Positions 37,101-44,271 are shown, counted from the first letter of the stretch. The stretch: 64,000 nt of DNA from CAWGJF01 sp963715745 (GCA_963715745.1 OY970271.1:1116001-1180000), one strand, 5' to 3'. The notes: a model not told the origin generated them from the letters alone. Made by a program: numbers and translations.

Positions 37101-37351
37101 TTTTATTCAATAATATAATCGGTACGGTATTTTTTGATGCAGGTACTGCATGGAATAAAAACTCAGAGCTAAAACTGTTTAAGAAAAACAGCAACGGCAA
37201 TCTTGCTACTGATGATTTATTAATGGGAACCGGAGTTGGTGCAAGGCTTTACTTTTTATATTTCTTGCTAAGATTTGATGTTGCTTGGGCTTATAATATT
37301 GATGGATTCAAAAAGCCAAAATTCTATTTTTCCTTAGGTGCAGATTTTTAG
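34127..37351 (+). CDS. Metallopeptidase - TolB-like propeller - outer membrane barrel protein
   Basis: The 1074-residue protein combines three parts. After a signal peptide (IIPTILFLFLIQAVAFGQ) comes a gluzincin-like peptidase MA domain with the zinc motif HELVH (in EHLIHHELVHAVINDM) and a downstream glutamate ligand in WFNEGMAEYQALG (about residues 120-185). A WD40/TolB-like propeller follows (SPQGDKIAFITNRD, WSPDGKKLAFAALS, WSWDSNKLAFIGQ, WSHDGKLIYFASDRN, LSEDDKQLLFISD; about 290-560). The C-terminal 350 residues, after an acidic linker, resemble an Omp85-like surface antigen barrel (GGIENWINRSF, LPLRGYDYSEQIGTKYFLANFELRFPL, GVGARLYFLYFLLRFDVAWAYN) and end with FSLGADF, a terminal Phe. It probably sits in the outer membrane with its protease in the periplasm. 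AGGTGAG precedes the ATG. Confidence 0.88.
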   Translation: MILKKIIPTILFLFLIQAVAFGQFGKNKVQYKYFDWYYIQTKHFDIYFTTGGETLAEFTSQVAEQSLASIQNSFGYTINNRVTIIVYNSQNDFQETNITSSDLSEGIEGFTELFKNRVVVQFHGGYPQFEHLIHHELVHAVINDMFYGGSIQNIIANNITIQIPTWFNEGMAEYQALGWDVDTDMFLRDASINEYLPDVQNLRGYFAYRGGQAVFYYIAKKYGEQKVGEVINSLRSTGNINDAFKQTLGLTLKEFNERWKKDIKRVYWPDIEVTQDPDEFAKRLTDPEEDDGFYNTSPAISPQGDKIAFITNRDYYFSLYLMDANTGKVIKKLLEGNSSPNFEELNILTPGLTWSPDGKKLAFAALSHGYDVLYIIDVESEDYITLPIKLDAIHSVSWSWDSNKLAFIGQTSKESDMYIYNFETKEYKDLTDDLFIEKDPCWSHDGKLIYFASDRNNELNEEKKLSAKFESYRMNASQTEIYSYNVENGVINQITNLPNSNETSPVLSEDDKQLLFISDLNGINNIYKKNLVFTESDGNINDVKDIEPIPITNSQSGLYQLSVSRDAKKLAFSSLYESSFNIFVLSNPFEIDLGLKKLPLTKFRKGMLDIDIRPNEIVKHNQGSGNNIFDEDSTDSSNVVYYTKSEKDSSRSYGDSVQVDFGNYVFGEDNIANNETGKEENKEKDLFNPTNNLDENGNYKVHQYKINFAPDLVYANAGYSTLYGFVGTTLISFSDVLGNHQLVGITGLQIDLKNSDYGLAYYYLGQRTNLGIQGFHTARFVRLARRTETGQLVGDLFRFRNFGLVGSASYPLNRFYRLDFGFSVLNVKSENLDNIAEPTEDVFFYVPSIGFVHDNVLWGYTAPIEGTRYRFDVFGNVGITQTDQRFISFTGDYRTYLRFFTDHSFAIRFSGGVSEGPRPQRFFIGGIENWINRSFATTEIPIESAADYAFLTAALPLRGYDYSEQIGTKYFLANFELRFPLIRYLLTGGIPLLFNNIIGTVFFDAGTAWNKNSELKLFKKNSNGNLATDDLLMGTGVGARLYFLYFLLRFDVAWAYNIDGFKKPKFYFSLGADF

Positions 37352-37357
37352 TTGCTT

Positions 37358-37386
37358 ATGCCTGAATAAAATCGCTATTCAGGCAT
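37358..37386. terminator. Hairpin between convergent genes
   Basis: ATGCCTGAATA and TATTCAGGCAT form a perfect 11-bp stem with a 7-base loop between the plus-strand protease/barrel gene and the minus-strand zinc ribbon gene. It could terminate transcription from both sides, although neither side has a strong U run. Confidence 0.6.
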
Positions 37387-37395
37387 TGATAAAAT

Positions 37396-37659
37396 TCATT
37401 CTTTTTTAGTATTGGAATCAGTTTTCTTAGGCTCACTTTTTGGTAATTCTGTATTTTTTGTTGTGTGCTCCTTGCCGGTATTTTTATAATCTGTTTGGTA
37501 AAATCCGCTGCCTTTAAATATCGGACCAGTGCCACCACTTATTAATCTTTTTACCTTCCCCTTACAATTTGGGCACTCAGTTACCGGATCATCATTAATT
37601 TTTTGAAATAGCTCAAATTTAAGATTACATTTTAAACATTTATATTCATAGGTCGGCAT
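37396..37659 (-). CDS. FmdB-family zinc ribbon protein
   Basis: The 87-residue protein starts MPTYEYKCLKCNLKFELFQKI, the hallmark of the FmdB/CxxC_CxxC_SSSS family, with a second knuckle CPNCKGKVKRLISGG, followed by the typical GSGFYQTDYK and a hydrophilic Lys/Thr-rich tail. The four Cys form a zinc ribbon. Family members are proposed regulators, but no function is firmly established. It is monocistronic and lies on the strand opposite to both neighbours. Confidence 0.9.
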   Translation of the reverse strand: MPTYEYKCLKCNLKFELFQKINDDPVTECPNCKGKVKRLISGGTGPIFKGSGFYQTDYKNTGKEHTTKNTELPKSEPKKTDSNTKKE

Positions 37660-37797
37660 TTGTTTAATCTCCGTTCAAATTAAGTGATGCGAAACTAATG
37701 AAAAAAAACTAAATTTTCTATAAATTTGATTCCCATTTAACAATTAAGATTCTGAAAAGAATTGTACTATTGATCAAAACAATCTTAATGGTACAAA

Positions 37798-38457
37798 GTG
37801 AATAAATTTTTGTGTGTTCTTATTCCACTTTTGTTTCTGTCCGGCTGCCTGAATTATTATCAGGAAACAAAATTATATACTGACGGATCGGGTTATATGA
37901 AAATTGATTACTGGATGATGCTTCCCGATAAGGAAAGCATTGACTTTGTTGATAAGCTTGGAATTTTCAATCCTGATTCTATCCGTAGCCAGTTTTCTAC
38001 TCCGTTCAGTAAAATAGAAAATGTAGAAGTCTATAAAGACACTATTGACAGCACAACGCATGCAATAATTGAATTTTCATTTTCAAATATTGATTCTTTA
38101 AATAAGTCAAAAGCTTTTTCTGACTATCATTTTAAATTTGCACAAAGCTCATCAGGTTTAATCAATTTTTCCCAGTTTGTTCCTCCGGTGGCAACCGGGT
38201 TTGGTATTGATGCAAGTAATTATTCTGTAACTTATAAATATACTTTCCCTGGTGATATTATAACTCATAATGCGCAGGAAGTATCTGGCAGAACTTTAAC
38301 ATGGAAATATAAATTATCAGAAATTGGAGGAGGAAAAACCATTTCTGTAACCTTCAAACCTTTCAAGCTTAAAGAAACCCCTACCTGGATTTTTTGGCTG
38401 TCCGGCTTCGTTTTAATTGTAGTTATTTATTTTTTAATTAGAAAACGAAAGAATTAA
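37798..38457 (+). CDS. Lipoprotein with a C-terminal membrane helix
   Basis: A GTG start gives a lipoprotein signal peptide (FLCVLIPLLFLSGCLNYYQE, lipobox LSGC with Cys at residue 17). The body (about residues 20-190) is beta-rich and includes LYTDGSGYMKIDYWMMLP and VSGRTLTWKYKLSEIGGGKTISVTFKPF, resembling the LppM-type domain of actinobacterial lipoproteins, but this is a weak impression. A hydrophobic helix (WIFWLSGFVLIVVIYFLI) and the positively charged tail RKRKN follow. Having both an N-terminal lipid anchor and a C-terminal transmembrane anchor places the protein in the inner membrane facing the periplasm. It is monocistronic. Confidence 0.75.
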   Translation: MNKFLCVLIPLLFLSGCLNYYQETKLYTDGSGYMKIDYWMMLPDKESIDFVDKLGIFNPDSIRSQFSTPFSKIENVEVYKDTIDSTTHAIIEFSFSNIDSLNKSKAFSDYHFKFAQSSSGLINFSQFVPPVATGFGIDASNYSVTYKYTFPGDIITHNAQEVSGRTLTWKYKLSEIGGGKTISVTFKPFKLKETPTWIFWLSGFVLIVVIYFLIRKRKN

Positions 38458-38501
38458 CAAGTTCGGATAAAAGCAGCAAGAATTCACCCTAAGAACTTAA
38501 T

Positions 38502-38532
38502 TTGACATAACTTACCCCTTTACATATATTTG
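38502..38532 (+). promoter_or_regulatory. prs promoter (TTGACA-N17-TATATTTG)
   Basis: TTGACA (38502-38507) and TATATTTG (38525-38532) are separated by exactly 17 bases, as in the lexA promoter. The predicted transcription start near 38539 makes the in-frame TTG at 38543 an unlikely start codon and supports the ATG at 38570. Confidence 0.78.
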
Positions 38533-38569
38533 GCGTCTGTTTTTGAAGATTATCGACAAATCCCAAATT

Positions 38570-39514
38570 ATGGTATCGAACGATTATATGATATTTGCCG
38601 GAGGATCAAATGTTCCTCTAGCTAAAAAAATAGCTGAAACACTTGGTAAAGATCTTGGTAATCTGGAATTAAAAAGATTTAGCGATGGTGAAATTTGGGT
38701 AAAGTATGGGGAGAATATTCGTGGTCAGGATGTGTTTTTAGTACAGTCGACCAATCCTCCTTCTGATAATTTAATGGAATTGCTTATAATGATTGATGCA
38801 GCCAGAAGAGCTTCTGCAAGAATGATAACTGCTGTAATTCCATATTTTGGATATGCCAGACAGGATAGAAAAGATCAGCCAAGAGTTGCAATATCTGCTA
38901 AGCTAATTGCTAATCTTCTGACCACAGCAGGAACCGACAGGGTTATAACAATGGATCTTCATGCTGCGCAGATCCAGGGATTTTTTGATATACCATTTGA
39001 CCATTTATATGGCTCATCCGTATTTCGATCCCATCTGGATATAGAAACGGATAATTTAGTAGTTGTTTCTCCGGATGTCGGCGGAATAAAAATTGCAAGA
39101 GCTTATGCAAAACTTTTTAATTGTGGTCTTGTAGTTATCGATAAAAGAAGGCCCAAACAAAATCTTGCTGAAGTTATGCATATAATTGGCGATGTAGAAA
39201 ATAAAGATGTGCTTATTGTTGATGATCTTATTGATACGGCAGGAACTTTTGTTAGTGCAATTGAAGCACTAAAATCAAAGGGAGCAAAAAAAATATTTGG
39301 CGCAATTACTCATCCTGTTCTTTCAGGTGAAGCCATGAAAAGAATTGCAGATGCACAAATTGAAAAACTTTTTGTTAGTGATTCAATAAATACCCATAAT
39401 TCGGGTACAGATAAAATCAAAATTATTTCGGCTTCAGAAATTTTTGCTGAGGCGATAAAAAGAACTTTTAATAATGAATCAATCAGTTCACTATTTAATA
39501 TCGATAAAGGATAA
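38570..39514 (+). CDS. prs: Ribose-phosphate pyrophosphokinase
   Basis: Prs makes PRPP from ribose 5-phosphate and ATP for nucleotide, His and Trp synthesis. The 314-residue form starting at ATG 38570 begins MVSNDYMIFAGGSN, matching the usual length and N-terminus. Motifs include RFSDGEIWVKYGENIRGQDVFLVQS, PYFGYARQDRKDQPRVAISAKL, the cation-binding MDLHAAQIQGFFDIPFDHLY, VVSPDVGGIKIARAYAK, DKRRP and the PRPP loop VLIVDDLIDTAGTFV. It heads the prs-rplY-pth-hppA run and has its own strong promoter. Confidence 0.96.
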   Translation: MVSNDYMIFAGGSNVPLAKKIAETLGKDLGNLELKRFSDGEIWVKYGENIRGQDVFLVQSTNPPSDNLMELLIMIDAARRASARMITAVIPYFGYARQDRKDQPRVAISAKLIANLLTTAGTDRVITMDLHAAQIQGFFDIPFDHLYGSSVFRSHLDIETDNLVVVSPDVGGIKIARAYAKLFNCGLVVIDKRRPKQNLAEVMHIIGDVENKDVLIVDDLIDTAGTFVSAIEALKSKGAKKIFGAITHPVLSGEAMKRIADAQIEKLFVSDSINTHNSGTDKIKIISASEIFAEAIKRTFNNESISSLFNIDKG

Positions 39515-39532
39515 TTTAGACACGGAGTTAAA

Positions 39533-40183
39533 ATGGAAAAAGTAACATTAGAAGCAAATGAACGTAAATCGGTTTCAAAATCATCCAGAAGTGATTTACG
39601 AAAAAATGGAAGAGTTCCCGGAATTTTTTATTCGAAACATACAGACCCGATTCCGGTGGATGTTTTGGAACGATCAATAAATCCTCTTGTATTTACCTCA
39701 AAAACTCATCTTATTTCTTTAAAGCTTGAAGGTCGTGAAGAATTAGATTGTATTATTCGTGATATTCAGTTTGACCCGGTAACAGATAGAGTTGTTCATT
39801 TTGATCTTTTAGGTTTAACAACAGGTGAGAAGCTTCAATTAGAGATACCCGTGCAATTAAAAGGAACAGCTGCCGGAATTAAGGAAGGCGGAGTACTTCA
39901 ACACTTTCTTCATAAGCTTGATATTGAATGTTTACCAAAAGATATACCTGAGCATATTGAAATAGATATTTCAGCACTGCAGATTGGCGATTCAATTCAT
40001 ATTAAAGATATTTCATTACCTGATATTGAAATTTTGAATTCGGAAGATTCTATGATTGTTATGGTAAGTCATCAGAAAGTGAAAGAGGAGACACCAGTAG
40101 CTGAAGAAGTTCTTGAAGAAGCTACTGAACCTGAAGTTATTGGTAAGGGAAAAGCTGAAGAAGAAGAGGAAGAAAAAGAATAA
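39533..40183 (+). CDS. rplY: Ribosomal protein bL25, CTC form
   Basis: This 5S rRNA-binding protein has the long (TL5/CTC) form of 216 residues: an N-terminal L25 domain (EANERKSVSKSSRSDLRKNGRVPGIFYS, LDCIIRDIQFDPVTDRVVHFDLL) and a C-terminal beta domain (EIPVQLKGTAAGIKEGGVLQHFLHKLDIECLPKDIPEHIEIDI). The tail is strongly acidic (KAEEEEEEKE). It follows prs by 18 bases with GGAG before the ATG; prs-rplY-pth is a widely conserved order. Confidence 0.95.
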   Translation: MEKVTLEANERKSVSKSSRSDLRKNGRVPGIFYSKHTDPIPVDVLERSINPLVFTSKTHLISLKLEGREELDCIIRDIQFDPVTDRVVHFDLLGLTTGEKLQLEIPVQLKGTAAGIKEGGVLQHFLHKLDIECLPKDIPEHIEIDISALQIGDSIHIKDISLPDIEILNSEDSMIVMVSHQKVKEETPVAEEVLEEATEPEVIGKGKAEEEEEEKE

Positions 40184-40191
40184 TAAAAGTT

Positions 40192-40785
40192 GTGCGGGCT
40201 GTTTTTGGAATAGGAAACCCGGGTTCTGGTTATCAGTTAAACAGGCATAATGCCGGATTCCTTTTTCTGGATCAATTTGCACAAGAACAGAAATTGATTT
40301 TTCAGGCTTCAAAAGCTGATTATTGTTTTACTTCAGGCAATCTTGAGGGGAATAAGTACATTCTTGCTAAACCAACTACCTTTGTTAACGGATCCGGTGT
40401 GGCTGCTGAACAGATAATTAGGGAGTATGAATTACAGTTAGATGATTTTCTTGTTGTTGTTGATGATATAAATCTTCCGTCTGGGGAGTACAGACTCAGG
40501 TTAGCCGGTGGAGACGGAGGACACAATGGACTTAAATCAATTATTTACAGTACCGGATCGGATTTATTTCCAAGAATTCGAATTGGTATCAGTAATAAAC
40601 CTGCAGATAAAGATTTAGCAGAATATGTTCTTGAAAATTTTTCTGATGTTGAATTCGGAAAAATTAAAATTACTTTTAATGAGATTTCATTGCTTGTAAA
40701 AGAATTTATTATTGGAGGAAGCAAAAGAATGCTGAATATAAACAGCAAACTTAAAAATCCTCCTTCCGAAAATGAATTTAATTAA
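40192..40785 (+). CDS. pth: Peptidyl-tRNA hydrolase
   Basis: Pth cleaves peptidyl-tRNA released from stalled ribosomes. The 197-residue protein shows VFGIGNPGSGYQLNRHNAGFLFLDQ with the catalytic His, KPTTFVNGSG, the DFLVVVDDINLPSGEYRLRLAGGDGGHNGLKSI motif with its catalytic Asp, and FPRIRIGISNKP. The start is a GTG only 8 bases after the rplY stop, lying downstream of its purine-rich end. Confidence 0.95.
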   Translation: MRAVFGIGNPGSGYQLNRHNAGFLFLDQFAQEQKLIFQASKADYCFTSGNLEGNKYILAKPTTFVNGSGVAAEQIIREYELQLDDFLVVVDDINLPSGEYRLRLAGGDGGHNGLKSIIYSTGSDLFPRIRIGISNKPADKDLAEYVLENFSDVEFGKIKITFNEISLLVKEFIIGGSKRMLNINSKLKNPPSENEFN

Positions 40786-40815
40786 AACACATTCCTAAGT
40801 TCAGGAGATTAAAAA

Positions 40816-42999
40816 ATGCATTTGCTCTTTTATAGTATTCCGGTTTTTGGACTTTTAGCTCTTCTTTATACCTGGATCAAAACTGCACAAATTTCCAGGA
40901 AAGATGCCGGGACAGACAAAATGAAAAAAATTGCAGGACACATTTCTGAAGGCGCAATGGCTTTCCTTAAAGCTGAATACAAAGTTCTGGCTATCTTCGT
41001 TATAAGTGTTGCAATTTTATTGGCTGTTTCTGCTAACCCTCAGGATTCATCTCCCCTTATTGCAGTTTCATTTTTAGTTGGTGCATTCTGTTCTGCATTG
41101 GCAGGATTTATAGGAATGAAGGTAGCTACTAAGGCAAATGTCAGAACTACAAATGCAGCACGAGGAAGTTTAGGAAAGGCTTTAGAGATAGCTTTTTCAG
41201 GCGGATCCGTCATGGGCCTGGCTGTTGTTGGTTTAGGAGTTCTTGGCTTGGGTGTTTTATTTATTATTTACAGTGATCTATTTGGCATTAATGCCGCACA
41301 TGATTTAAATAGAGTTTTGACTGTGATAACAGGTTTTTCATTTGGAGCTTCTTCAATAGCATTGTTTGCGAGAGTTGGGGGTGGAATTTATACAAAGGCT
41401 GCTGATGTTGGAGCCGATCTTGTTGGTAAAGTAGAAGCTGGTATTCCGGAAGATCATCCTTTAAACCCCGCTACAATTGCTGATAACGTTGGTGATAATG
41501 TGGGTGATGTTGCTGGAATGGGTGCAGATCTTTTTGAGTCTTATGTTGGTTCAATAGTTGGAACAATGGTTCTAGGCGCAGCATTTTTTGGAATTCCTGA
41601 ATTTACTGATTTTAACGGACTGGGTGCAGTCCTGCTGCCTTTGGTTATTGCTGGTGTTGGAATAGTGATGTCCATACTCGGAACATTTTTTGTAAAAGTT
41701 AAGGAAGGTGGTAATCCACAAAAAGCATTAAACATTGGTGAGTTTGGCTCATCTGCTTTAATGATAGTTGCACTTTACTTTATTATTGATTCGATGCTTC
41801 CAAAAAGTTGGGAATACCAAGATTTGCTTTATGGAACAACTTATACGATTACTTCACTAAACATATTTTTTGCTACCGTTATAGGATTAGTTGCCGGAGT
41901 TTTAATTGGAATTATTACTGAATACTTTACCGGATTTGGTAAAAAGCCTGTAATTGGAATTGCAAGGCAATCATTAACAGGAACAGCGACAAATATTATT
42001 GCAGGTATCAGTACAGGATTAATTTCTACGGCATTGCCGGTAATCGTTATTGCTGCTTCAATTCTCGGTGCATTTTATATGGGCGGTTTATACGGAATTG
42101 CTATTGCTGCAGTAGGAATGCTTTCAAATACTGGAATTCAATTAGCCGTTGATGCTTATGGTCCTATTTCAGATAACGCTGGTGGAATTGCTGAAATGTC
42201 CGAACTACCAAAAGAAGTAAGACAAAGGACAGATAAGTTAGATGCTGTTGGAAATACAACTGCTGCTATCGGAAAAGGTTTTGCTATCGGTTCTGCTGCA
42301 TTAACTGCACTTGCCTTATTTGGTGCATTTATGACATCTGCTAATATTAAATCGATAGACATTTCTAAAGCCCCGGTTATGGCAGGTTTGTTTCTGGGTG
42401 CAATGCTTCCTTTTCTATTCTCTGCTCTTGCAATGAGTGCAGTAGGCAGAGCAGCTATGTCTATGATTCAGGAAGTACGCCGCCAATTTACAACAATATT
42501 ACCTCTGAAAAATGCGTTGGAAGCTATGAAAAGAAATCAGAATAAAGAGATGAGCGAGTGGTCAGGTGAAGATAAGAAAATTTTTGAAGAAGCTGATGGA
42601 AAAGCTGAATATGGAAAGTGTGTTGAAATTTCTACAAAGGCAGCAATAAGGAAAATGATAGTTCCAGGTTTGCTTGCTGTGCTTTCTCCAATAATAATTG
42701 GTTTAGCAGGCGGGGCAGAAATGCTAGGCGGATTATTGGCTGGTGTAACTGTTACAGGGGTTTTGATGGCCATATTCCAGGCAAATGCTGGTGGAGCCTG
42801 GGACAATGCTAAAAAGATGTTTGAAGATGGAATAGAATTCGATGGACAAAAATACTTTAAGGGTTCAGAGCCTCATAAAGCAGCCGTTGTTGGTGATACA
42901 GTTGGAGATCCATTTAAGGATACTTCAGGACCATCTTTGAATATTTTAATTAAATTAATGGCAGTAATTGCGCTTGTAATTGCGCCGATTATTAAATAA
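40816..42999 (+). CDS. hppA: Membrane-bound ion-pumping pyrophosphatase, K+-dependent type
   Basis: This polytopic protein of 727 residues couples PPi hydrolysis to H+ and/or Na+ pumping. Signature sequences are YTKAADVGADLVGKVEAGIPEDHPLNPATIADNVGDNVGDVAGMGADLFESY (substrate-binding Asp and Lys residues), NAGGIAEM, and the late NAGGAWDNAKKM and AAVVGDTVGDPFKDTSGPSLNILIKL. The motif GNTTAAIGKG has Ala where K+-independent enzymes carry Lys, so potassium dependence is predicted. The pumped ion (Na+ or H+) is not decided here. It follows pth by 30 bases with AGGAG upstream. Confidence 0.95.
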   Translation: MHLLFYSIPVFGLLALLYTWIKTAQISRKDAGTDKMKKIAGHISEGAMAFLKAEYKVLAIFVISVAILLAVSANPQDSSPLIAVSFLVGAFCSALAGFIGMKVATKANVRTTNAARGSLGKALEIAFSGGSVMGLAVVGLGVLGLGVLFIIYSDLFGINAAHDLNRVLTVITGFSFGASSIALFARVGGGIYTKAADVGADLVGKVEAGIPEDHPLNPATIADNVGDNVGDVAGMGADLFESYVGSIVGTMVLGAAFFGIPEFTDFNGLGAVLLPLVIAGVGIVMSILGTFFVKVKEGGNPQKALNIGEFGSSALMIVALYFIIDSMLPKSWEYQDLLYGTTYTITSLNIFFATVIGLVAGVLIGIITEYFTGFGKKPVIGIARQSLTGTATNIIAGISTGLISTALPVIVIAASILGAFYMGGLYGIAIAAVGMLSNTGIQLAVDAYGPISDNAGGIAEMSELPKEVRQRTDKLDAVGNTTAAIGKGFAIGSAALTALALFGAFMTSANIKSIDISKAPVMAGLFLGAMLPFLFSALAMSAVGRAAMSMIQEVRRQFTTILPLKNALEAMKRNQNKEMSEWSGEDKKIFEEADGKAEYGKCVEISTKAAIRKMIVPGLLAVLSPIIIGLAGGAEMLGGLLAGVTVTGVLMAIFQANAGGAWDNAKKMFEDGIEFDGQKYFKGSEPHKAAVVGDTVGDPFKDTSGPSLNILIKLMAVIALVIAPIIK

Positions 43000-43030
43000 A
43001 TTTGCCCCTCAATTAAGACATATTTAGAAA

Positions 43031-43074
43031 CCCTGCTTCTTTTCAATGAAGGAAGCCTTAAGTCCATAGGGAGG
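43031..43074 (+). promoter_or_regulatory. Structured 5' leader of rpsF, possible autoregulatory element
   Basis: A 9-bp stem (GCTTCTTTT/GAAGGAAGC, 43035-43056, four-base loop, with G-U pairs) lies just before the rpsF ribosome site, and a flanking CCCT (43031-43034) can pair with AGGG (43068-43071) of the Shine-Dalgarno. Such a fold could hide the ribosome site. The S6:S18 complex is known to autoregulate rpsF operons in many bacteria through a leader structure; whether this is that element is inference. Confidence 0.4.
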
Positions 43075-43085
43075 ATTAGTTACAT

Positions 43086-43505
43086 ATGAGTAATCGTGTT
43101 TATGAAAGTGCTGTTCTTATCAATGCAACTCTTGAAGATGATCAAATAGAGGCCATCCTAAAAAAGATTGAAGAATCAATATCCACTCTTGGTGGATCCA
43201 TTAGGGAAATAGAAAACTGGGGAAGGAAAAGATTAGCCTACATGGTTAATAAAAATAAGATAGGTTATTACGCTATTTTCAGATACGATGCCCCTCCAGA
43301 ATTAATTTCCAAACTCGACCGACAATTCCAACTTGACGAAAATATTTTAAGATACCTGAACATCAAACTTTCAAGTGAAGCTCTGGAGCAAATCGAAAAA
43401 GATAAAAAAGAAGCTTCTGAAATTGTAGATATTGAAGAAAAAGTTGCTTCTTCTGTTAGCTCTGATGAAGATAACGAAGAAGAAGAGACCGATAATAATA
43501 ACTAA
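43086..43505 (+). CDS. rpsF: Ribosomal protein bS6
   Basis: This 30S protein partners bS18 on 16S rRNA. The 139-residue form has the bS6 core (YESAVLINATLEDDQIEAILKKIEESISTLGGSIREIENWGRKRLAYMVNKNKIGYYAIFRYDAPPELISKLDRQFQLDENILRYLNIKL) followed by an acidic tail (SSDEDNEEEETDNNN). GGGAGG lies 11 bases before the ATG. It heads rpsF-ssb-rpsR-rplI, the standard bacterial order. Confidence 0.95.
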   Translation: MSNRVYESAVLINATLEDDQIEAILKKIEESISTLGGSIREIENWGRKRLAYMVNKNKIGYYAIFRYDAPPELISKLDRQFQLDENILRYLNIKLSSEALEQIEKDKKEASEIVDIEEKVASSVSSDEDNEEEETDNNN

Positions 43506-43531
43506 CCAATGATAGTATGGAGGATTGAATC

Positions 43532-44044
43532 ATGGCCGATTTGAAAATGCCGGAAATTAACTATGTAATTGTTGCCGGAAATCTTACAAAAGATCCCGTA
43601 TTCAGGCAAACAACAAACCAAACTCCGGTTGTTAATTTCTCTCTTGCGTCCAACAGGAAATACAAAGACAGTTCTAACCAGTGGCAGGAGGATGTTTGTT
43701 ATGTTGGAATTGTTGCGTGGAATAAACTTGCGGAAAGCTGCAGAGACCGGCTTAAAAAAGGTTCGGCTGTTCTGGTTGACGGTGAACTTCAGAGCAGAAC
43801 ATGGAAAACTGATGATGGTCATAACAGGAGTATTGTTGAAATAAAGGCCAGAAGAATTCAGTTCCTTAATAAAAGAGGAAAAATTAATGAAGGAGATAAT
43901 GGGGCTGATACTGAAAGTAATGAAAGTGTTGAGGATGATAATAACAACGATTATACTGAAGACTCATTCGATAAATTTTTATCAACAGAAGAATCGGATT
44001 TAATAAATGAGAACGGATCAAACAAGGATGAAAAAGGAAGTTAA
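43532..44044 (+). CDS. ssb: Single-stranded DNA-binding protein with an atypical C-terminus
   Basis: The N-terminal OB fold is clear: INYVIVAGNLTKDPVFRQTTNQTPVVNFSLASNRKYK, VCYVGIVAWNKLAESCRDRLKKGSAVLVDGELQSRTWKTDDG. The C-terminal third is acidic and disordered but ends LINENGSNKDEKGS instead of the DDDIPF-like tip that normally recruits repair and replication partners. The last 38 bases overlap the start of rpsR. SSB inside the S6-S18 operon is usual. The missing tip suggests either an accessory SSB, with another copy elsewhere, or a tail altered by the overlap with rpsR. Confidence 0.93.
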   Translation: MADLKMPEINYVIVAGNLTKDPVFRQTTNQTPVVNFSLASNRKYKDSSNQWQEDVCYVGIVAWNKLAESCRDRLKKGSAVLVDGELQSRTWKTDDGHNRSIVEIKARRIQFLNKRGKINEGDNGADTESNESVEDDNNNDYTEDSFDKFLSTEESDLINENGSNKDEKGS

Positions 44045-44258
44045 AGCCAAAAAAGTCTGCAGATTTACACAGCAGGGCATTAAATATATTGACTATAAAA
44101 ATGTAAAGCTGCTGCAGAAATATACAACTGAACAGGGAAGAATAATTCCTAAAAGAATTACTGGTACAAGTTCAAAATATCAGAGACAGCTTGCACTGGC
44201 AATTAAACGTGCAAGGCATATGGCTCTTTTGCCGTATGTTTCAGATACTGTAAGGTAA
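44007..44258 (+). CDS. rpsR: Ribosomal protein bS18
   Basis: This small 30S protein shows KKVCRFTQQGIKYIDYKNVKLLQKYTTEQGRIIPKRITGTSSKYQRQLALAIKRARHMALLPYV, the complete bS18 core. ATG 44007 (83 residues, overlapping ssb by 38 bases) and ATG 44028 (76 residues) are both possible; the first has CGGA about 10 bases upstream, while AAGG directly abuts the second. It lies between ssb and rplI, as in most bacteria. Confidence 0.94.
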   Translation: MRTDQTRMKKEVKAKKVCRFTQQGIKYIDYKNVKLLQKYTTEQGRIIPKRITGTSSKYQRQLALAIKRARHMALLPYVSDTVR

Positions 44259-44271
44259 AAAAGGAGAAAGT

